From Bog-532 sp963742865 (lineage in GTDB: Bacteria; Actinomycetota; Actinomycetes; Streptosporangiales; Streptosporangiaceae), in the NCBI GenBank assembly GCA_963742865.1, contig CAVUNW010000016.1, positions 372,001-436,000 of the forward strand: a stretch of DNA of 64,000 nt, written 5' to 3'. Both the position numbers and the translations under genes were made by a program. Below the pieces are notes generated by a model that ran no database searches, was not told the DNA's origin, and saw nothing but the letters and a program-made list of their open reading frames with translations. Positions 53,341 through 63,864 of the stretch are shown here, piece by piece (position 1 is the stretch's first letter; every line of letters starts with the position of its first letter).

Positions 53341-54323
53341 GGCGTGGGCCGCCGACCTGGAGTCGGCCGGCGCCGCCCGGGGCCTGCAGATCGGGCTGGG
53401 CGCGGTCTGGCTGCTGGACGCGGCGCTGCAGTTCCAGCCGTTCATGTTCAGCCGGGGCTTCGTCACCCGCGTGCTGGCCCCGGCGAACATGGGGAACCCG
53501 GCCTTGCTGGCCGGCCCGGCGTCGCTGGCCACGCGGATGATCGCGCACGACGTCGTGGCGTGGAACGCGGCGTTCGCCACCATCCAGCTGGCGCTGGCGG
53601 CCGGGCTGCTGTGGCGGCGGACCGCCGGGCGGCGCTGTACGGCACCGTCGGGTGGGCGGTCGCGGTATGGCTGCTCGGGGAAGGCGCCGGCGGCCTGCTG
53701 TCGCGGATGGCCGGGATGGCGAATCCGCTGACCGGCGCGCCCGGCGCCGCCGTGCTCTACGCGCTCCTCGCCCTGCTCATCTGGCCGTCCCGCACGCGCG
53801 CGGCCAGCACCGCCGGCGGCGGCACCGTCGCGGACGGGAGCCTGCTGGGACGGCGCGGCGCGCGGGCGGCCTGGGTCGTGCTGTGGGGCAGCCTCGCCTA
53901 CCTGGCCGTGCAGCCCGGAGTGTGGTCGGCGGCCGCGATGCGCGGCACGTTCACCGGCATGGCCGACGGGGAGCCGCACTGGCTGGCCGCGATGAACAAC
54001 GCGTTCGCGGTGGCGTTCGGCCAGCACGCGGCCATCGTCTCGATGGTGCTGGCGGCCGCCTTCGCCCTGGCCGGGGCCGGGATCCTGTGGCCGGCCACCG
54101 CGCGTCCCGCGCTGATCCTGGCCGCCGCGCTGGCCGTATTCATCTGGATCGCCGGCGAGGACTTCGGCGGCATCTTCACCGGTCACGCCACCGACCCCAA
54201 CAGCGGCCCGCTGCTCCTGCTGCTCGCCGCGGCCTTCTGGCCGTACCGCTCAGCGCCGGCGGCGGGCCGGAGCAGGCCGGATCGGCGGCCGCCGCTACCC
54301 CCGCGACTGCGGCCCACGGGTAG
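53340..54323 (+). CDS. Polytopic membrane protein, frameshifted
   Basis: This membrane protein of about 320 residues has eight or so helices. It begins near 'GLQIGLGAVWLLDAALQFQP' in one frame, shifts near 53640, and continues 'GWAVAVWLLGEGAGGLLSRM', 'MNNAFAVAFGQHAAIVSM' and 'DFGGIFTGHATDPNSGP'. It ends at or near 54323. No start codon is clear between it and the previous gene. The end overlaps the convergent DUF1295 gene. The family is unknown to me. Confidence 0.55.
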
Positions 54324-55118
54324 CGGACCGTGCGGGAAGGGGGAAGAAACCGCTGGTCCGGGCCATGTAGTCGGCGTAGCCGGGACGGTCCGCCATCACC
54401 TGGTCGGTCAGCCGCGCGCCGGTCCCGCGGACCAGGACGTACGTCATCAGCGCCGGGGAGAGGACGGCCACCAGGCCGAGCCAGCTGCCGACGCTCATCA
54501 CGAACAGCCCCCACCACATGCAGCGTCGCCGAAATAATTGGGGTGGCGGGTGTAGCGCCACAGGCCACGGTCCATGATCACGCCCCGGTGGGCCGGGTCG
54601 GCCTTGAACCGGGCCAGCTGGGCGTCGCCCACGGACTCAAAGACGAAGCCGGCCAGCCAGATGACCGCGCCGATGACCGTCAGCGCGGTGAGCCGGGCCG
54701 GCTCGACCATCCCGGCCATGATGGGCAGGCAGGCCAGCCACAGGACCAGCGCCTGGGGCAGGTAGATGACCCGGAGCGCGTACAGGTCGCGATGGCCGCG
54801 GGCCCTGGCCAGCGGATCACGGTAGCGGGGATCCTCGCCCTGGCCGCGGCCGCGCCAGCCGGTGAAGACGGCCAGCCGGGCCCCCCACGCGACCGCGGCC
54901 ACGGTTAGCAGCACCCGGCGCGGTTCCCACCCGTGCCCGGCCGAGCTCAGCAGCGACACCACGGCGACCACGGCCAGGCCGATACCCCAGGCGGTGTCGA
55001 TGACACGGTGCCGTCCGACGATCGTCGCGACCGCGAAGGTACCGGCCATCAGCACGAGGATCGCGCCGAGACTGGCACCGGCGGTGATGCCGAACGGAAC
55101 CGCGAGGAGCCCGCCCAC
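54295..55118 (-). CDS. DUF1295 family membrane protein (steroid-reductase/ICMT-like), frameshifted
   Basis: This is a multi-helix membrane protein of about 270 residues if repaired. It has 'VIDTAWGIGLAVVAVVSLL', 'GRGQGEDPRYRDPLARARG', 'YLPQALVLWLACLPI' and 'DRGLWRYTRHPNYFGDA', a motif shared with 3-oxo-5-alpha-steroid reductases and isoprenylcysteine methyltransferases. The last 70 residues ('WGLFVMSVGSWLGLVAVL') are in another frame (shift near 54520). GTG 55118 starts 2 bp after the methyltransferase stop. It corresponds to the DUF1295 gene next to sigK in mycobacteria. Confidence 0.85.
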
Positions 55119-55120
55119 TC

Positions 55121-56444
55121 CTACCGCCGGACGGCGAGGATCTGATCCACGCCCATCCGGCCGTGCGCGAACGCGAGGGCGCCGCCGGCCAGGTAGAGCC
55201 GCCAGACCTGGATCTGCTCACCGGTCAGCAGCGCGGAGATCTCCTCCTGGCGGCTCCGGAAGTTGTCCTGCCAGGCGTGAATCGTCCGCACGTAGTGCTC
55301 CCCGCATCGCCTCGGTGCCCAGGACCTCCAGGCCGGCCTTCTCGATCAGCGCGATCGTCTCGACCTACCGGGCGCATGTGCATGTCCGCGGTGATGAACG
55401 ACTCGATGAACGGGCCGCCGCCGGGTGACCGCGAGCCCCGGGGCATCTGCTGGACGAGGACCCCGGCCGCCGGGCCGCGCCAGGTCACGCAGGGCCGCGC
55501 AGAACCGGCGAGTACAGCGCGGCGCCGACGTGCTCGCCCATCTCCACCGAGGCGATGGCGTCATAGGCGGCCCCCGGCGGTGTCCCGGTAGTCCTGGATC
55601 CGGACCTCCACCAGGTCGCCGAGAGCGAGGTCACGGACCCCGCCCGGCCACGTACTCGCCTCGCTGCCGGGACAGGGTCACCGCGGTGACCCGGGCCTGG
55701 TACCGCTGTGCGGCGTGCACGGTGAGCGAGCCCCAGCCGCAGCCCACGTCGAGCAGCCGGGCGCCCGGGGTGAGCGCAAGCTTGCGGCAGACCAGCTCCA
55801 GCTTGTCGCGCTGCGCGCCGGCCAGCGTGGACCCCGCGCCGCCGACGTCCAGCAGGCGCGACGAGTACGCCATGCTGGGATCGAGGATGAGCTGGTAGAA
55901 GGCGGCGGGCAGGTCGTAGTGGCCGGCGATGACCGCGCGGTCACGAGCCCGGCGAATGCGGCGGCCGGAAACGCGGACCTGGCTGGCGGGCGGGGGCAGC
56001 GGGGCGCCCAGCGCGTGCAGGCGGACGGCGGCCAGGGCGGCGTGCGCGGACGCGCGGCCAGCGTCGCCGCGGCGGGGGCGGACGCCGGTTCGGGCGCCTG
56101 GTCCGGCCGGCGACGGCCGCGGCTGCGTCCCACGCCCGGCGCAGCCCGTCTTCCAGGTCCCCGTCCACGTCCAGCTCGCCGGTGACGTAGGCCTGGGCGA
56201 GGCCGAGCTCACCCGGATGCCAGAGCAGGCGGCGCAGCGCCCGCGGCGAACGGAGCAGGACGACGGGACCGCTGTCCGGGCCCGCCTCGCTGCCGTCCCA
56301 GGCCCGGATCCGCACCGGCAGGGTGGCCAGCCCGAGCGTGCCCGCCAGCGACGCGATGACGCCCGCCACCCCCTTCTCCGCGGGGCCGCCGCCGGGCCGT
56401 CCCGGACGGGCGGGGGCCCCGGGACGGGCCTGGGCGCGGGTCAT
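55121..56444 (-). CDS. Cyclopropane-fatty-acid-synthase-like methyltransferase 2, frameshifted
   Basis: This SAM-dependent CFA-synthase family protein is about 440 residues if repaired. The N-terminal part has 'LLWHPGELGLAQAYVTGELD', then 'VIAGHYDLPAAFYQLILDPSMAYS' and the SAM motif 'GARLLDVGCGWGSLTVHAAQ'. The end reads 'SRQEEISALLTGEQIQVWRL' and 'YLAGGALAFAHGRMGVDQIL' (stop 55121). At least four frame changes occur. It modifies unsaturated lipid chains by methyl transfer. ATG 56444 overlaps the stop of the first CFA gene. Confidence 0.85.
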
Positions 56445-57727
56445 GCGTCTTTCACCAGGGTCAGCTGGCAGATATCGAGGTAGCCGGCCGGAACCCGGCC
56501 TCGGCGTAACAGAGGTAGAAGGTCCACATGGCGATGAACGCCTCATCGAACCCGAGTTCCCTCACCTCGCAGGACCGGGCGGCGAAGCGCTCCCGCCAGA
56601 TCCGCAGCGTCTCCGCGTAGTGCGCACCGAAGTCCTCCCGTTCGGCCACGCGCAGGCCGTGCCCGTGGCGACCGCATGCTCGATCGCGGTCACCGAGGGG
56701 ATCAGGCCGCCGGGGAAGATGTACTTCTGGATCCACGTGTCGGTGTGGCGGGTGGCCAGCATCCGGTCATGAGCCATCGTGATCGCCTGCAGCGCGGCCC
56801 GCCCGCCCGGGGCGAGCACCCGGTCCAGGACCGCGAAGTAGGCGGGCCAGTACTTCTCGCCGACCGCCTCGATCATCTCGGCCGAGCAGATCGCGTCGTA
56901 CTGGCCGTCCAGCTCGCGGTAGTCGCGCAGTCCACGCGGACCTGACCGGACAGCCCGGCCTCGGCCACGCGCTGGGACGCCAGCGCGTGCTGCTCCGGGG
57001 AGATCGTGACCGTGACCACACGGGCGCCCCGGGCGGCGGCCCGGATGGCCAGCTCACCCAGCCGGTGCCGATCTCCAGCAGCCGGGTCCGGGCCGACCGC
57101 GGCCCGGTCGAGCAGGGCGTCGATCTTGCGGCGCTGCGCCCCGGCTAGCAGATGGCCCGCGGCCCGCGGGGCGCCGTCCGGCTGGCTGGGAACAGCGCCG
57201 AGGAGTAGGTCATCGTCTCGTCCGGGAACAGCGCGAACAGCTCATTGGACAGGTCGTAGTGCCGGTGGATGTTGCGCCGGGCGCCGTCGGCCGTGGGCTC
57301 GTCAGCGGCCCGCCGGCGCTGCGTACGGCGAGCCGCCGGAGCCGCTGCAGCCACGGCGGGACCAGGTCCCCGACCTGGGCCGCGAACACGGTGAGGAGCC
57401 CGGTCAGGTCGGAGCTGGCCCAGTCACCGGCGATGTACGACTCGCCGAAGCCGATCAGGCTGCTGGCGCTGAGCCGGCGGAGAACGCCCGGCCGGTACAC
57501 GGTCACCGGGGGGCCTCGGGGCCCCCGATCCCCAGCACGCGGCCGTCCGTCCCGCGGCCGTGCCCGTCCCGCAGCCGGACCTGCAGCGGCAGCCGGGCCA
57601 CCGCCGACGTGAACAGCGCCCGGGCCACGGCGGCGCGCAGCGGTGAGCCGGCCGCCGTGCCGATACCGGGCCACCGCGCCTCGTCAATGACGTCCGGCGC
57701 GGCCGCGTGGGTGGGGGTGCGGATCAT
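56441..57727 (-). CDS. Cyclopropane-fatty-acid-synthase-like methyltransferase 1 (UfaA1-like), frameshifted
   Basis: This second CFA-synthase-like methyltransferase is about 430 residues if repaired. It has 'SASSLIGFGESYIAGDW', 'HRHYDLSNELFALFPDETM', 'YDAICSAEMIEAVGEKYWP' and 'WIQKYIFPGGLIPS'. The C-terminus reads 'FYLCYAEAGFR' and 'AGYLDICQLTLVKDA'. Five or more frame changes are spread through it. It corresponds by context to the ufaA1 gene of the mycobacterial sigK region. ATG 57727 overlaps the DUF1365 stop; its own stop overlaps the next ATG. Confidence 0.85.
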
Positions 57728-58401
57728 GAGACTCCTCCTGCGGGGCGGTCCGGCCGCGTGGCGATGCGCAGGCCGCGAAGGTAGAGCTTGATCCCCTGCC
57801 AGCGGATTCGCCCGGACGGCCGCGGTCGGCCAGGGATGGCGGATGGGCCGGGCGGAGCTGCGTTGACCGTGCACGGTAGCGGCGAACGGACGCTGCCCGG
57901 CGGAGGACGATGGTCAGGGCTAGCGGTCCCCGGCTCCGGCAGGCTATCCGGTCGGCCGTCCACGGGTAGAACGGCGAGACGAGACCGGCGGTCTGCGCGC
58001 GCCCCCGGCGGTCGGTACGCAGCAGGAGGCGTGGCGCTGCCGGAGGTTGTGCACCTCGGCCACCACGCATGTGAGCGGTCGTTGGCGGGGCACCAGTAGA
58101 GTGGTCGAACACGTACCCGAGCACCCGGCGTGCGCCAGCATCAGGACCGCCCGCCGCCGAGGTCGACGTCGTGGGTGGCCAGGACCGGTCGAGATTGGCG
58201 CGGATACTGCCGTGCGGGTCGCCCAGGTGATCGCGGGCCGGGAAGGCGCTGGCGCGAGCAGCGGCCCGGGCCGGGCAGGTCGTCAAGGTCGACCAGCCAC
58301 TGGTAGGTGCCGTAGGTGAAGACGTTGCGCAGCGGGGCGGTCCGCACGTGAGTGATCCGGCATTCGTACAGCGCCGCCCCGGCGGGCAGGCGGCCCGTCA
58401 C
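57724..58401 (-). CDS. DUF1365 family protein, frameshifted
   Basis: This DUF1365 protein is about 225 residues if repaired. It starts (GTG 58401) 'VTGRLPAGAALYECRITHVR', then 'FTYGTYQWLVDLDDLPG', 'LTCVVAEVHN', 'VSPFYP' and 'RWQGIKLYLRGLRIATRP'. Several frame changes split it. DUF1365 genes accompany CFA synthases and an FAD oxidoreductase in many bacteria; the reaction is unknown. Both ends overlap neighbours by 4 bp. Confidence 0.82.
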
Positions 58402-59719
58402 CAGGTCACCCCGAGGGCCCGGGCGGCCTCGGCGCCGGAACGGCAGCCGTCCTCGTGGAATCCCCACCCGTGGTAGGCGCCCGCGAAGACGGCGGCCGGC
58501 GTGTTGAGCTCGGGCAGCTCGGCGCTGCGCCGCGACCGACTCCGGCGTGTAGACCGGGTGGGCGTACTCCATCCGGTCGATGACGTGCCGCTGGTCCACG
58601 GCGCCGGCACCGCCCAGGGTGACGATGTAGTCCTCGGCGGCCGTCAGCCGCTGCAGCCGGTTCATGTGGTAGCTGATCCGGGGCCCGGCGAGCGCGCCGG
58701 GCCCCGGATCGGCCCCGGGAGCTCCGGCCTCCGGGGCGGTCGCCACGCGGCAGTCGGTGAGCTGGGTAATTCGACGACGCCCGCACGCGCGGGGAGGCGG
58801 GCAGCAGCCGGCTGTCGGTGTGCAGCACGGCGGGGTTCGGCGTGTACCGGAACGCGCCGAGCAGCTTCTGCTCGGCGGGCGTGGGCTGGGCGAGAAGCCG
58901 GAGGGCCTGGTCCGCGTGGGTCGCGATGACCACCGCGTCGAAGGCCGTGAGCTCGCCGCTGGCGTCGCGGACCATGGCCGCGTCCGGGGACCGGTGCACG
59001 GCCAGGGCCGGCGCGGATGTCCGGACCGCCGGGATCTGCCGGGCGATCCCCGCCACGTAACGGCGGGAGCTGCTGGCCACGGTGTACCAGGGCGGCGAGC
59101 CGGAGATGGCCAGCATGCCGGGGTTGGCCAGAAAGGTGAACAGGTAGCGGGCGGGATATCGCAGCGCGGTGCCCGGCGGGCACGACCACACCGCCGCGAC
59201 CAGCGGCATCGCGAAATGAGCACGGAAGTACCGGGAGAAACCGCCGGCGTCGAGGAACTGGCCGAGCGTGAGGTCGTCGTCGTGGCCGCCGGACCCGAGC
59301 AGTTCCCGGGCGCGCGCGTGGAAGCCGGGAATCTCGGCCAGCATGCGGGCGTAGCGCGCGCCGCCGCGCGCCAGCCCGGCGAGGATGCCGCCCGGGCCGC
59401 GGTGGCCCGCGTACCGCAGGCCGCAGCCCGCACAGCGGACGGACATGCTCATGTCCGATTCCTGGCGGTCGATCCCCAGCTCGGCGAGCAGTCTGGTCAG
59501 CAGGGGTAGGTGCGGTCGTTGAAGACGATGAAGCCGGTGTCGACGGGGTGCACCCGGCCGTCGCCCGCGGTGACCAGGTGCGTGTCGGCGTGACCGCCGA
59601 GCCGGCCGTCCGCCTCATACAGCGTCACGTGATCACCGGCCCGGGACAGCAGGTAAGCCGCTGACGCCGCCGCCGATGACCGCGATCCACCGCCCGGTCA
59701 CGCGGGACACAGGCGGCAT
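58398..59719 (-). CDS. FAD-dependent (amine-oxidase-like) oxidoreductase, frameshifted
   Basis: This flavoprotein of about 430 residues has 'RWIAVIGGGVSGL' (FAD), 'HADTHLVTAGDGRVHPVDTG', 'GFSRYFRAHFAMPLVAAVWS', 'RISYHMNRLQRL' and 'AVFAGAYHGWGFHEDGC', the features of the oxidoreductase that precedes DUF1365 and CFA genes. Frame changes fall near 59660, 58770 and 58530. It probably oxidises or desaturates the acyl chain handled by the CFA-like enzymes. Its start region overlaps the end of rskA. Confidence 0.82.
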
Positions 59720-59756
59720 CGCGTCCGCCCCGTATCCATCAGGGTATTCATCAGGC

Positions 59757-60538
59757 CTACAGGGGCATGGCGACGATCGGGGCGGTGGTGGGCTTCGAGC
59801 GTGCCACCGGCCGGTTCCACGGTGATGCCGAGCTTGTAGCCCGCGGCCAGCCCGGCCGCGACGACCGGATCGGTGCGCCCATTCCGCGGCGCGCTGAGCA
59901 GCCCGGACGGCTTGGCGACGGAAGGGCCCAGCAGCCACAATTCGTAGACCTTGGACGCGGGCAGGGCGGGCAGCCCGGACGTCACGACGACCAGTTCCCC
60001 CTGGCCCGGCGCGACGATGGCGGTCACGGCACCGCCGCGGGAGGTGGTGCTGCTGACCAGGTGGGCATCGGAGGCGGCCAGCACCGACGTGATCGCATGG
60101 TTGTGCGCCTCGGCCGCTGGTGAGCTGGCTCCGGATGCTGTTGAGCTGGTCCTGCGCGCTGTTCTGGCTGACCCCGAAGACCACGGCCGCGGCCACGCTG
60201 AGGGCGGCGACGGCGATCGAGAGCCGGGGTACCCACACCCGGCGTGCCCGGCGTACCTGGCGGCTGGTCCCCCGCCGCGCGGGCCGCTCGTCGGTGAGCG
60301 GCGGAAGCTGGCGGGTCCGTTCGGCCATCGTCAGCACGCGGCCGCGCATCGCGGCCGGCGGTCGCTCCGCCGTGGCCAGCGCGAGCCGGGCCGCTGTCTC
60401 CCGGAGACCGCGGACCTCGGACATGCACGATGGACAGCGGCTCAGGTGCCGTTCGAACTCGGCGAGCTCCTCGCCCTGCAACGCGTCGAGTGCATAGCTG
60501 CCGGTCAGCGTGTGCAGGTCGTGTCGCTGAAGCCTCAC
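59757..60538 (-). CDS. rskA: RskA-like anti-sigma factor, frameshifted
   Basis: This membrane anti-sigma factor is about 255 residues. It has an N-terminal zinc-type anti-sigma motif ('EFERHLSRCPSCMSEVRGL'), one membrane helix ('LSIAVAALSVAAAVVFGV') and an extracytoplasmic RskA domain ('VVVTSGLPALPASKVYELWL', ending 'TTAPIVAMPL'). Frame changes lie near 60115 and 59800. GTG 60538 overlaps the sigK stop. Such proteins hold SigK at the membrane until regulated proteolysis frees it. Confidence 0.88.
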
Positions 60539-61134
60539 CAGCTCACCTCCATGCAGTCGCGCATCCGGATCAGGCCGTCCCGGATCCTGGTTTTGACGGT
60601 GCCGAGCGCGACGCCGAGAAGCTTCGCGACCTGCGGATAGGTGTAGCCCCCGTAATAGGCGAGCTTGACGGACTCTCGCTGTACCTCGGTTAGGCCGTCC
60701 AGGCACCGCCGGACGCGCTGGCTCTCGAGGCTGGCCTCGACGGCGTCCGCCACGTCGTCGGGACCGCTGACCGGGTCCGGTGCGACCTTCTGCTCCCGCT
60801 GGGCGGCGGAAGTCTCGGACCGGACCCGGTCAACAGCGCGGCGGTGGGCTATGGTCATCACCCACGAAATCCCGCCGCCCTTCGCGACGTCGAACCTCAA
60901 CGCTGTCCGCCACACCTCCAGCAGTACCTCCTGCGCGACCTCCTCCGACTGCGCTGGGTCCCGGAGCACCTTCTTGATCAGCCCAAAGACCGGAGCGCTG
61001 AGATCGTCGTAGACGGCCTCGAACGCGGCGTGATCGCCGCGCGCCACACGAGCCAGGAGACCCTCCAGGCCCTGGTCCCTCCCCTCCTCGGGACCAGGGC
61101 CCAGACGGGGCTGCCGCATGCGGGGTGTATCCAT
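60535..61134 (-). CDS. sigK: SigK-like ECF RNA polymerase sigma factor
   Basis: This intact 199-residue ECF sigma factor has region 2 'FEAVYDDLSAPVFGLIKKVL', 'AQEVLLEVWRTALRF' and region 4 'LAYYGGYTYPQVAKLLGVALGTVKTRIR', with the Tyr-rich segment typical of the SigK/SigL group. ATG 61134 is used; upstream codons in the open frame lie over the promoter. A CCATCC / TCGAAT pair just upstream suggests autoregulation. The stop overlaps rskA, so sigma and anti-sigma are made together. Confidence 0.93.
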   Translation of the reverse strand: MDTPRMRQPRLGPGPEEGRDQGLEGLLARVARGDHAAFEAVYDDLSAPVFGLIKKVLRDPAQSEEVAQEVLLEVWRTALRFDVAKGGGISWVMTIAHRRAVDRVRSETSAAQREQKVAPDPVSGPDDVADAVEASLESQRVRRCLDGLTEVQRESVKLAYYGGYTYPQVAKLLGVALGTVKTRIRDGLIRMRDCMEVSW

Positions 61135-61141
61135 GCCCCCT

Positions 61142-61168
61142 ATTCGAAGCAGATGGGCGATCGGATGG
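61142..61168 (-). promoter_or_regulatory. SigK-type promoter of sigK
   Basis: On the minus strand CCATCC (61163-61168) and TCGAAT (61142-61147) are separated by 15 bases, 7 bp from the sigK ATG. They match the mycobacterial SigK promoter pattern as I remember it (CCATCC and a CGAAT-containing -10). Confidence 0.6.
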
Positions 61169-61181
61169 GTGAAAAATTGAG

Positions 61182-61209
61182 CCAATCTGCGGCCGTCCTG
61201 GTTCCGAAT
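61182..61209 (+). promoter_or_regulatory. SigK-like promoter of the divergent operon
   Basis: On the plus strand CCAATC (61182-61187) and CCGAAT (61204-61209) lie 16 bases apart. The -10 fits the SigK pattern fully and the -35 fits 4 of 6. It points at the molybdopterin oxidoreductase and fasciclin genes. Confidence 0.5.
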
Positions 61210-61349
61210 CTGCACCGTGATGACGAGGCGGAGCCTAGCGGGTACTCGGAGCAGCCGGCCAGCGGCATAGCGCAGGAGAACGGCCAGGTCGGGGCGCCCG
61301 GCGTGCACACGGCCCGCAGTGCCCCTCCGGAGCGGGAGCCCGGCTGCGC

Positions 61350-62939
61350 GTGCTCGCGTCCGGTGTGCTTTCCGGCCTGCTGGCCGCGGCGGTGGCGCTG
61401 GGCGTGGCGGAACTGGTGGCGGGCCTGACTGGTCCGCTGTCCAGCCCGGTGGTCGCCGTCGGCGGCGTCGCGATCGACCTGACGCCGGTGCCGGTCAAGG
61501 ACTTCGCGATCGCGCACTTCGGCAGCAACGACAAGTTCGTGCTTGAGACGGGAATCCTGTCCTGCTGGCGGTTTTCGCCGCGTGATCGGGGTGCTGGCGC
61601 TCCGCTGGCTCGCCGCACGGGCTGGCCGGGCTGGCGGTCTTCGGCGCGCTCGGGGTCAGCGCCGCGCTGACCCGCCCGGCCGCGGGGCCTGCCGACGCGC
61701 TGCCGGCGATAGTGGGCGTGGCGGCCGGGGCGGCGCTGGCGCTGCTGGTCCGGGCGGCTGCGGGCCGGCCGCGGTCGCACTCAGCCGGCGAGCAAGCGAG
61801 TCCGGCGTGGCGCGCGAGACAAGCGGGCAGCGCGGAGCCGCCCGAGCCCGGATGCCGGCGGGGCTGGCCAGGCGGCAGTTCCTCATGGTGAGCGCCGGGG
61901 CGGCCATCGCCGCCGCGGCGGCGCGGCGGGACCGGCGACCTGCTGCTGCGCCGGTTCAGCGTGGCGGCGGCCCGGGCCCAGGTGCGGCTGCCCGCCGCGG
62001 CCAAAACCGCCCCGCCGGTCCCGGCCGGCGCGGAGCTGCCGATCGCGGGGCTGAGCCCGTTCTTCACGCCGGACGCCAGCTTCTACCGGGTGGACACCGA
62101 CCTGGTCGTCCCCCAGATCTCGCCCGAGCAGCTGGACGCTGCGCATCACGGGCATGGTCGACCGGGAGATCGAGCTGACGTTCGCGGACCTGCTCGGGCT
62201 GCCGCTCATCGAGCACGACATGACCCTGGTCTGCGTCTCTAACGAGGTCGGCGGGCCGTACGCGGGCAATGCCCGGTGGCTGGGAGCGAGCCTTCCCGCG
62301 CTGCTCGCGCCGGGCGGGCATCCAGCGCGGCGCCGACCAGGTGCTCGTCGCGGAGGTGCCGACGGGATGACGATCTCCACCCCGGTCGACACGATCATGG
62401 ACGGCCGCAAGGCGCTGGTCGCGGTCGGCATGAACGGCGCAGCCGCTCCCGCTCGAGCACGGCTTCCCCGCTCGGCATGCTGGTGCCCGGGCTGTACGGC
62501 TACGTGTCGGCCACCAAGTGGGTCACCAGCCTGGAAGTGACCACCTTCGCTCGCGAGCAGGCCTACTGGACCCAGCGCGGCTACGCCGCCGCGGGCGCCG
62601 ATCATGACCGAGTCGCGGATCGACGTGCCCGGGCCGCTCGCCCAGCTCAAGGCGGGCCAGGTGCACCGTGGCCGGGGTGGCCTGGGCCCCGCACCGCGGC
62701 ATCTCGGCGGTGCGAGCTCAACGTGGACGGCGGCCCCTGGCACGCGGCCCGGCTGGCCGCCGCCGACGGCACCGATACCTGGCGTCAGTGGTCGTGGGCC
62801 TGGGACGCCCCGCCCGGCCTGCACACCCTCCAGGTCCGCGCCGCCGACGGAACCGGCGCGCTGCAGACCTCGCACCGCGGCCTGGGCCGTTCCCAGCGGC
62901 GCCACCGGCTGGGACTCGGTGGTGGTCACGGTGACCTGA
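61350..62939 (+). CDS. Membrane-anchored molybdopterin-dependent oxidoreductase, frameshifted
   Basis: This protein of about 530 residues has N-terminal membrane helices ('GVLSGLLAAAVALGVAELVAG' and a second set near 61560-61780). A sulfite-oxidase-like domain follows: 'DLVVPQISPEQ', 'ITGMVDREIELTFADLL', the Mo-ligand Cys in 'TLVCVSNEVGGPYAGN', 'VPGLYGYVSATKWVTSLEV' and a C-terminal Ig-like domain ('WSWAWDAPPGLHTLQVRA'). At least five frame changes are seen. The N-terminus is uncertain; GTG 61350 is the first start in its frame. It lies downstream of a SigK-like promoter. Confidence 0.85.
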
Positions 62940-62997
62940 CATCGCGCCCGGGCGCGCCGGGCCCGTCCGGGAGCCGCTCCAGGTGAACCGCAACACG

Positions 62998-63673
62998 ATG
63001 ATCAAGGAGTCACTATCGTTACCGGATAGCTTCTGGCTGTCTCCCCTTCGCCGCCGGGCTGGCCCTCGGCGCCGCCGCCTGCAGCTGAACCGGCAGCACG
63101 TCGGCCTCGTCCTCGTCGGCCCCGTCGTCGGCGTCCGCCGCATCGGCCGCCGGCGTCCACCGCGTCGGCCATGCCATCCGGGTCCGCCTCGGCCGACGGC
63201 GGACTTCGGCCCGGCGTGCTCGGCGGTGCCGAAGAGCGGGGCCGGCAGCTTCACCGGGATGTCGACCGCACCGGTCGCGACCGCCGCCTCCGCCAACCCG
63301 GTCCTGTCCACGCTAGTCACCGCGGTCAAGAAGGCCGGGCTGGTCGACACGCTGAACTCGGCGAAGGACATCACGGTGTTCGCGCCGGAAAACTCGGCAT
63401 TCGCCAAGATCCCGGCGGCGACGCTGGGCACGCGTGCTCGCGAACAAGGCTGAGCTCACGAAGATCCTCACCTACCACGTGGCGGCCGGCCGTTACACCC
63501 CGGCCGAGCTCGCCGCGGGCAAGCCGATCAAGACGCTGGAGGGCGGGACCGTCACCCCGGCCATGATGAACGGCGCGTACGCGGTGAACGGCGCGCAGGT
63601 CGTGTGCGGCAACGTGCAGACCGCGAACGCCACCGTGTACATCATCAACACCGTCCTGATGCCGAAGTCCTAA
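62998..63673 (+). CDS. MPT83/MPT70-like fasciclin-domain lipoprotein, frameshifted
   Basis: This secreted fasciclin (FAS1) protein is about 220 residues if repaired. A lipoprotein signal ('FAAGLALGAAAC' in a second frame near 63050) precedes the FAS1 domain: 'NPVLSTLVTAVKKAGLVDTL', 'DITVFAPENSAFAKIPA', 'LTYHVAAGRYTPAEL' and 'ATVYIINTVLMP'. Frame changes are near 63050, 63200 and 63430. In mycobacteria the MPT70/MPT83 fasciclins are SigK-controlled, so its place beside sigK is meaningful. The ATG at 62998 is tentative. Confidence 0.85.
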
Positions 63674-63790
63674 CCGAGTTCGACTGGACCGCGCCGGTGT
63701 TCCGTTCCGGCGAGCTTGGGCGGCGCGTACCCGGCCGGCGAGGGCCTGCCGCGCAGGCCGCCCCGTCGGATCGCCGGGATTTGCTATTTC

Positions 63791-63810
63791 GAAACTAGTC
63801 GTCTAGTTTC
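63791..63810. promoter_or_regulatory. 8-bp inverted repeat operator
   Basis: GAAACTAG-tcgt-CTAGTTTC is a perfect inverted repeat followed directly by a TATAAT-like -10 (63811-63816). Placed 55 bp before the aldo/keto reductase start, it is a likely repressor site. Confidence 0.65.
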
Positions 63811-63864
63811 TATAATGAAGAGTTAAGGCAGGCATACGGTTCGCGAAAGATGGAGGAGACGGGC

